A stretch of DNA of 64,000 nucleotides from Yersinia frederiksenii ATCC 33641. GTDB lineage: Bacteria > Pseudomonadota > Gammaproteobacteria > Enterobacterales > Enterobacteriaceae. Below the pieces are notes generated by a model. It was given only the letters and a program-made list of their open reading frames with translations, was not told where the DNA came from and made no database searches. Positions 59,350 to 64,000 of this stretch are shown here, piece after piece (position 1 is the stretch's first letter; every line of letters starts with the position of its first letter). Position numbers and translations under genes: made by a program. The stretch spans positions 1,506,492 through 1,570,491 of the forward strand of contig NZ_KN150731.1 in NCBI RefSeq assembly GCF_000754805.1. Reading direction: 5' to 3'.

Positions 59350-60596
59350 TGGGCGTTTCGCCACTTTCATTGTTAATCGGTTTGCGTTTTAGTCGTGGCC
59401 GTCGTCGCGGCGGCATGGTGTCGTTGATTTCGGTGATTTCAACCTTGGGTATCGCTTTGGGCGTTGCGGTGTTGATCGTCGGCTTAAGTGCAATGAATGG
59501 CTTCGAACGTGAGCTAAAAAACCGCATTTTGGCGGTGGTGCCACACGGTGAGATAGCGGTGGTTAATCAACCGTTCAGTGGCTGGCCAGAAACCTTGCAA
59601 CGTATTGAAAAAGTGCCCGGTATTGTGGCGGCGGCCCCTTATATCAACTTCACCGGCTTGATCGAAAACGCAACGCAATTGCGTGCGGTGTCGGTTAAAG
59701 GGGTAGATCCTGAGGCCGAGCAGCATCTCAGCGCGTTGCCCAGTTTTGTGCTTGGTAATGCTTGGGATAATTTCAAAGCCGGTCAACAGCAGATTATTTT
59801 AGGTAAGGGGCTGGCAGATGCTTTGGGCGTTAAACAAGGCTCATGGCTGACGGTGATGATCCCCAATAGCGATCCTGAAATGAAGCTGCTGCAACCCAAA
59901 CGTATTCGCTTGCAGGTCGCGGGCGTTTTTGAGCTTAGCGGGCAGTTGGATCATAGTCTGGCATTGGTGCCTTTGGCGGATGCGCAGCAATATTTAGAGA
60001 TGGGTGACAGTGTCACTGGTATAGCCATCAAAGTAGATGATGTCTACAATGCCAACAAACTGGTACGCAGTGCCGGTGAAGTTACCAATGCTTATGTGTA
60101 TATCAGCAGTTGGATTGGGACTTACGGCTATATGTACCGTGATATCCAAATGATCCGTACTATCATGTATTTAGCCATGGTATTGGTGATTGGCGTGGCC
60201 AGTTTTAATATTGTGTCCACGCTGGTGATGGCGGTTAAAGATAAAAGTAGCGATATTGCGGTCCTGCGCACCTTAGGGGCTAAAGATGGCCTGATACGTG
60301 CAATATTTATTTGGTATGGCTTACTGGCGGGGCTTATTGGCAGTATTAGTGGGGCGGTAGTGGGTGTCATTGTCTCACTGCAATTGACCAATATTATCCG
60401 TGGACTAGAAAAGCTGATCGGGCATCAATTTTTGTCAGGCGACATCTACTTCATCGACTTCTTACCCTCAGAGCTCCATTGGTTTGATGTAGCCTGTGTA
60501 TTGGCAACCGCACTGGTGCTGAGTTTAATTGCTAGTTGGTATCCTGCTCGTCGCGCCAGCCGTATTGATCCGGCGCGGGTCTTGAGTGGACAATAG
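59349..60596 (+). CDS. lolE: Lipoprotein-releasing ABC transporter permease LolE
   Basis: The second membrane subunit, which in E. coli makes the main contact with the lipoprotein. 415 residues, homologous to LolC: one N-terminal segment (about 25-47), a periplasmic domain and three C-terminal segments (about 270-400), ending [12 protein letters not shown]. Starts on TAATG shared with lolD. End of the operon; repeat copy E follows 15 bases later. Confidence 0.96.
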   Translation: MGVSPLSLLIGLRFSRGRRRGGMVSLISVISTLGIALGVAVLIVGLSAMNGFERELKNRILAVVPHGEIAVVNQPFSGWPETLQRIEKVPGIVAAAPYINFTGLIENATQLRAVSVKGVDPEAEQHLSALPSFVLGNAWDNFKAGQQQIILGKGLADALGVKQGSWLTVMIPNSDPEMKLLQPKRIRLQVAGVFELSGQLDHSLALVPLADAQQYLEMGDSVTGIAIKVDDVYNANKLVRSAGEVTNAYVYISSWIGTYGYMYRDIQMIRTIMYLAMVLVIGVASFNIVSTLVMAVKDKSSDIAVLRTLGAKDGLIRAIFIWYGLLAGLIGSISGAVVGVIVSLQLTNIIRGLEKLIGHQFLSGDIYFIDFLPSELHWFDVACVLATALVLSLIASWYPARRASRIDPARVLSGQ

Positions 60597-60610
60597 CGCG
60601 TAGCCATTAT

Positions 60611-60674
60611 CCAAAGAAATGGGTATTGCAGGTTGGTAGCCAGTAACCCCGACGGCTTCAGGCTCGAGGGTATA
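60611..60674 (+). repeat. Intergenic repeat of a dispersed family (copy E, downstream of lolCDE)
   Basis: Contains TTGCAGGTTGGTAGCCAGTAA (split: TTGCAGGTTGG, TAGCCAGTAA), CCCCGACGGCTTCAGGCTCG and GAGGGTATA. It is the plus-strand form of copy D. It ends 22 bases before nagK. Confidence 0.65.
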
Positions 60675-60695
60675 AAAATAAGTAAGGGCGAGCTG

Positions 60696-61607
60696 ATGTA
60701 TTACGGTTTTGATATGGGCGGCACTAAGATAGAGTTAGGCGTTTTTGATGCCAATCTGCAGCGAATCTGGCATAAGCGAGTCCCTACACCGCGCGAAGAC
60801 TATCAGCAGTTATTACAAGCATTACAGAGTTTGACGCTGGAGGCTGACGCCTATTGTGGTGTTAAAGGGAGTGTGGGAATCGGTATCCCCGGCTTACCTA
60901 ATGCTGACGATGGCACCGTATTTACGGCTAACGTGCCAGCTGCGATGGGGCAATCATTACAAGGTGATCTTTCCCAACTGATTCAACGTGAAGTTAGAAT
61001 TGATAATGATGCTAACTGTTTTACGCTTTCCGAGGCATGGGACCCAGAATTCCGCCGTTATCCAACCGTGTTGGGTTTGATTCTTGGCACCGGTGTTGGC
61101 GGTGGGCTGATCGTCAATGGTAGCATTGTTAGCGGTCGCAATCATATTACCGGTGAATTCGGCCATTTCCGCTTACCCGTTGACGCACTGGATATTCTGG
61201 GCGCCGACATTCCACGAGTCCCTTGTGGTTGCGGTCATCAGGGTTGTATCGAGAATTATATTTCTGGGCGTGGTTTTGAATGGATGTATAAACATTTCAA
61301 TCAGCAATCCTTGCACGCGATTGAAATTATTACAAACTATAATGCTGGTGAATCTAAGGCCGTGGCACATGTCGAACGTTTTATGGATGTGCTGGCGGTA
61401 TGCTTGGGTAATTTATTGACGATGCTTGATCCCCATTTAGTGGTGATCGGCGGTGGTTTGTCTAATTTCGAGCAGATCTATCGAGAACTACCAAAACGTT
61501 TACCGCAGCACTTATTACGAGTGGCCCGATTGCCACGCATTGAAAAAGCGCGTTATGGTGATGCGGGCGGCGTTCGTGGCGCTGCTTTTTTACATTTATC
61601 TGAATAA
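60696..61607 (+). CDS. nagK: N-acetyl-D-glucosamine kinase
   Basis: Phosphorylates GlcNAc freed from peptidoglycan recycling, acting after NagZ. ROK-family kinase of 303 residues: [15 protein letters not shown] phosphate motif, catalytic Asp in RIDNDANCF, and the ROK zinc group [10 protein letters not shown]. The start at 60696 has AAGGGCG upstream and gives the E. coli length; the frame from 60633 runs through repeat copy E and is rejected. Confidence 0.96.
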   Translation: MYYGFDMGGTKIELGVFDANLQRIWHKRVPTPREDYQQLLQALQSLTLEADAYCGVKGSVGIGIPGLPNADDGTVFTANVPAAMGQSLQGDLSQLIQREVRIDNDANCFTLSEAWDPEFRRYPTVLGLILGTGVGGGLIVNGSIVSGRNHITGEFGHFRLPVDALDILGADIPRVPCGCGHQGCIENYISGRGFEWMYKHFNQQSLHAIEIITNYNAGESKAVAHVERFMDVLAVCLGNLLTMLDPHLVVIGGGLSNFEQIYRELPKRLPQHLLRVARLPRIEKARYGDAGGVRGAAFLHLSE

Positions 61608-61661
61608 TATAACGACAATATCCAAATGTTCGCTTGAAAGGATATTAAAAAGGAAAAAGTT

Positions 61662-62498
61662 ATGCGCATTCGCCATCGGCTATGTCGGTTTCGCAAGAAT
61701 AAGCATTTGCGGCATCAACGTTTTCGCTCCCGTATTTTTCATCGGGATAGTGCGGCAACATCAGAAATGAAGAAGCCGTTTGTGGTCGTTCTGACGGGTG
61801 CCGGTATCTCGGCTGAATCAGGGATCCGAACTTTCCGTGCTGCTGATGGTTTGTGGGAAGAGCATCAGGTAGAAGATGTTGCGACACCCGAAGGATATCG
61901 TCGGGACCCTGAGTTAGTTCAGGCCTTCTATAATGCGCGCCGTCGCCAGCTACAACAGCCAGAGATTGCGCCTAATGCGGCTCATTTTGCACTCGCTGAT
62001 CTAGAGGCCGTGCTGGGCGATAACTTTGTATTGGTCACGCAAAATATTGATAACTTGCATGAGAAAGCTGGTAGTAAGCGAGTTATCCATATGCATGGTG
62101 AACTACTGAAAGTACGTTGCACGCAGTCAGGTCAAGTATTGGACTGGCCAGGTGACCTCAGTGCTGATGAACGTTGCCATTGCTGCCAATTCCCATCGCC
62201 ACTGCGACCGCATATTGTGTGGTTTGGTGAGATGCCAATGGGGATGGATGAAATCTATCAGGCACTGGCCGAGGCTGACTTCTTTATCTCTATTGGTACC
62301 TCGGGCCATGTTTATCCAGCCGCCGGTTTTGTTCATGAATCAAGCCTGCATGGCGCTCATACCGTCGAGTTAAATCTGGAACCCAGTCAGGTGGAAAGCC
62401 AGTTTGATGAAAAGCACTATGGTCTGGCTAGCAAAGTTGTACCAGAATATGTGCGTGAGTTTTTGACCACGCGGGGCGAGAATCGCCAGGACAACTAA
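61662..62498 (+). CDS. cobB: NAD-dependent protein deacylase CobB (long form)
   Basis: Sirtuin that removes acetyl and other acyl groups from lysines, using [29 protein letters not shown] and the catalytic His in IHMHGELL are present, with a Cys zinc group (CTQSG; CHCC). The start at 61662 (AAGGAAAAAGTT upstream) gives 278 residues, with an Arg/His-rich extension of about 35 residues before [13 protein letters not shown]. coli makes a similar long form; an internal start at 61767 (MKKPF) would give the short form. Confidence 0.94.
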   Translation: MRIRHRLCRFRKNKHLRHQRFRSRIFHRDSAATSEMKKPFVVVLTGAGISAESGIRTFRAADGLWEEHQVEDVATPEGYRRDPELVQAFYNARRRQLQQPEIAPNAAHFALADLEAVLGDNFVLVTQNIDNLHEKAGSKRVIHMHGELLKVRCTQSGQVLDWPGDLSADERCHCCQFPSPLRPHIVWFGEMPMGMDEIYQALAEADFFISIGTSGHVYPAAGFVHESSLHGAHTVELNLEPSQVESQFDEKHYGLASKVVPEYVREFLTTRGENRQDN

Positions 62499-62512
62499 TT
62501 AATCTTGCTTAA

Positions 62513-62542
62513 TGAGAGCCGCGGCGTGGTTAGCGGCTCTCA
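62513..62542 (+). terminator. Hairpin after cobB
   Basis: TGAGAGCCGC and GCGGCTCTCA form a perfect ten-base stem around a ten-base loop, 15 bases after the stop. The T tract is poor, so termination may need other factors. Confidence 0.6.
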
Positions 62543-62684
62543 ATTATGTGGATCATTTAAGTCATATTGACGGATAAACAAGCAAAATTTTTTGTCGGTT
62601 GATGAATAAATCACCAAGCACAGTTTTCATGATGCACCTTATTATTCTGGCTTAAGTTTGTCTAAAGCTGACCTGACGCAATAT

Positions 62685-62698
62685 TTGATCACGATCAC
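62685..62698 (+). promoter_or_regulatory. FNR-like site upstream of pepT
   Basis: TTGAT-CACG-ATCAC matches the FNR consensus at 9 of 10 positions. Salmonella pepT is induced by FNR without oxygen. The centre is only about 46 bases before the start codon, so a normal -41.5 position would leave almost no leader. Confidence 0.55.
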
Positions 62699-62737
62699 TT
62701 CCCCATAATGATATTCACTATTATGAGGGTGGGAACC

Positions 62738-63973
62738 ATGGACAAATTACTCGACCGCTTTTTCAACTATGTTTCTTTTGATACACAAGCAAAAGCCAAT
62801 GTAAAATCCGTGCCGAGCACTGAAGGGCAGCGTAAGCTTGCTCAGGCGTTGCAACATGAGTTACAAACGCTGGGCTTTGATCAGGTTAGCTTGAGTGACC
62901 ATGGCTGTGTGATGGCAACATTGCCAGCAAATGTTTCCTGGCCGGTCCCCACCATTGGCTTTATTGCCCATCTTGATACCTCTCCCGACTTTTCGGGGAA
63001 AAATGTAAATCCGCAGATTGTCGAAAACTACCGTGGTGGCGATATTGCCTTGGGTATGGGGGACGAAGTTTTGTCTCCGGTGATGTTCCCGGTACTGCAT
63101 CAGTTACTCGGTCAAACATTAATTACCACCGACGGGAAAACCTTGCTGGGCGCAGATGATAAAGCCGGTATTGCAGAAATTATCACTGCGATGGTGCGTT
63201 TAAAGCATAGCAATGTTCCTCATGGGGATATCCGTATTGCATTTACGCCAGATGAAGAGGTGGGGAAAGGCGCGCGCTTCTTTAATGTGGCAGAATTTGA
63301 TGCTCAGTGGGCTTATACCGTGGATGGCGGTGGTGTTGGTGAGTTAGAGTTTGAAAACTTTAATGCGGCGTCGGTGACCATCAAGATTGTCGGTAATAAT
63401 GTGCACCCCGGCAGTGCTAAAGGAGTGATGGTGAATGCATTATCGCTGGCGACCCGTTTTCATCAGGAGTTGCCTGCAGATGAAGCCCCTGAACGCACCG
63501 AAGGTTATGAGGGTTTTTACCACCTACAAAGCATCAAAGGCACAGTTGAACGGGCGGAAATGCACTATATCGTGCGAGATTTCAACCGAGATGGCTTCGA
63601 AGCACGTAAGAAAAATATGGTGGATATTGCCAAACGGATAGGTAAAGGCTTGCACCGTGACTGCTATATAGAAATCGTTATGGATGACAGTTATTACAAT
63701 ATGCGTGAGCATATTATTAAGTATCCACATATTATCGAACTGGCACAGCAGGCAATGCGAGATTGTGATATTACGCCAATTATGCAACCAATCCGCGGTG
63801 GCACTGATGGCGCACAGCTATCTTTCATGGGGCTACCTTGCCCAAATATCTTTACCGGTGGTTATAATTATCATGGTAAACATGAGTTTATTACGCTGGA
63901 GGGAATGGAGAAAGCGGTTGCGGTTATCATGCGGATTGCTGAACTGACGGCTAAACGAGCCAAAGAGGCATAA
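62738..63973 (+). CDS. pepT: Peptidase T (tripeptide aminopeptidase)
   Basis: Zinc M20 peptidase that removes the N-terminal residue of tripeptides. Metal and catalytic residues are seen in [36 protein letters not shown] and the late YHGKHEF. The start at 62738 ([22 protein letters not shown] upstream) gives 411 residues; the frame from 62708 is not supported. In E. coli potABCD lies between cobB and pepT; here cobB is followed directly by pepT. Confidence 0.96.
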   Translation: MDKLLDRFFNYVSFDTQAKANVKSVPSTEGQRKLAQALQHELQTLGFDQVSLSDHGCVMATLPANVSWPVPTIGFIAHLDTSPDFSGKNVNPQIVENYRGGDIALGMGDEVLSPVMFPVLHQLLGQTLITTDGKTLLGADDKAGIAEIITAMVRLKHSNVPHGDIRIAFTPDEEVGKGARFFNVAEFDAQWAYTVDGGGVGELEFENFNAASVTIKIVGNNVHPGSAKGVMVNALSLATRFHQELPADEAPERTEGYEGFYHLQSIKGTVERAEMHYIVRDFNRDGFEARKKNMVDIAKRIGKGLHRDCYIEIVMDDSYYNMREHIIKYPHIIELAQQAMRDCDITPIMQPIRGGTDGAQLSFMGLPCPNIFTGGYNYHGKHEFITLEGMEKAVAVIMRIAELTAKRAKEA

Positions 63974-64000
63974 GTTTAGCAGCCCGATAAAAAACGCCCC

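Noticed and set aside
60633-60695. N-terminal extension of nagK
   Set aside because: It runs through repeat copy E; the ATG at 60696 has a ribosome site and gives the family length.

Overview
The window is a stretch of enterobacterial core chromosome, almost certainly from a Yersinia species of the Y. enterocolitica-like group. Gene order follows the Escherichia coli interval opgGH - yceK - mdtG - lpxL - trhO - solA - bssS - dinI - pyrC - rne - rluC - yceF - yceD - rpmF - plsX - fab cluster - pabC - mltG - tmk - holB - tatD-like ycfH - ptsG - hinT - ycfL - lpoB - thiK - nagZ - ycfP - ndh - ycfJ - mfd - lolCDE - nagK - cobB - pepT almost without a break. The protein sequences are close to, but clearly different from, E. 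coli. A tetrathionate reductase locus sits between lpxL and trhO, which fits Y. enterocolitica-like yersiniae; the species call is an inference. No rRNA, tRNA, insertion sequence, prophage or CRISPR array was seen.

Layout. 1-5.9 kb: end of opgG, then opgH (periplasmic glucans), a YceK-type lipoprotein, a VOC-fold protein and a POT-family peptide transporter. 6.2-9.4 kb: mdtG, a DoxX-like membrane protein and a lipid A acyltransferase (lpxL). 9.6-16.9 kb: ttrRS and the divergent ttrBCA operon, with an FNR-like site and inverted repeats between them, followed by a small membrane ORF and a drug/metabolite exporter. 18.5-25.8 kb: trhO, tqsA, an unlisted 37-codon yceO homologue, an orphan LuxR-type regulator with a degenerate receiver, solA, bssS, dinI (LexA box), pyrC and an ABM-domain monooxygenase. 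25.9-31.5 kb: rne with its long leader, rluC and yceF. 31.7-42.4 kb: a long plus-strand fatty acid synthesis and DNA replication cluster. 42.4-46.9 kb: ptsG with conserved CRP, Mlc and SgrS-target elements, then an SgrR-family regulator divergent from a shikimate-dehydrogenase-like gene. 47-54 kb: hinT, lipoprotein and peptidoglycan genes, ndh with a perfect FNR box, and ycfJ. 53.7-64 kb: mfd, lolCDE, nagK, cobB and pepT.

Functional links. Several systems for life at low oxygen carry FNR-like sites: ttr, ndh and pepT. Envelope functions recur (opgGH, lpxL, lpoB, nagZ, mltG, lolCDE, nagK). The fatty acid block couples a ribosomal protein gene (rpmF) to plsX and the fab genes. The least explained parts are the SgrR-like/shikimate-dehydrogenase-like divergon next to ptsG, the degenerate-receiver regulator at 21.1-21.7 kb, the small ORF after ttrA, and a family of short intergenic repeats, two copies of which flank lolCDE in opposite orientation. 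I did not find an obviously new multi-gene system; most of the window is conserved housekeeping sequence.
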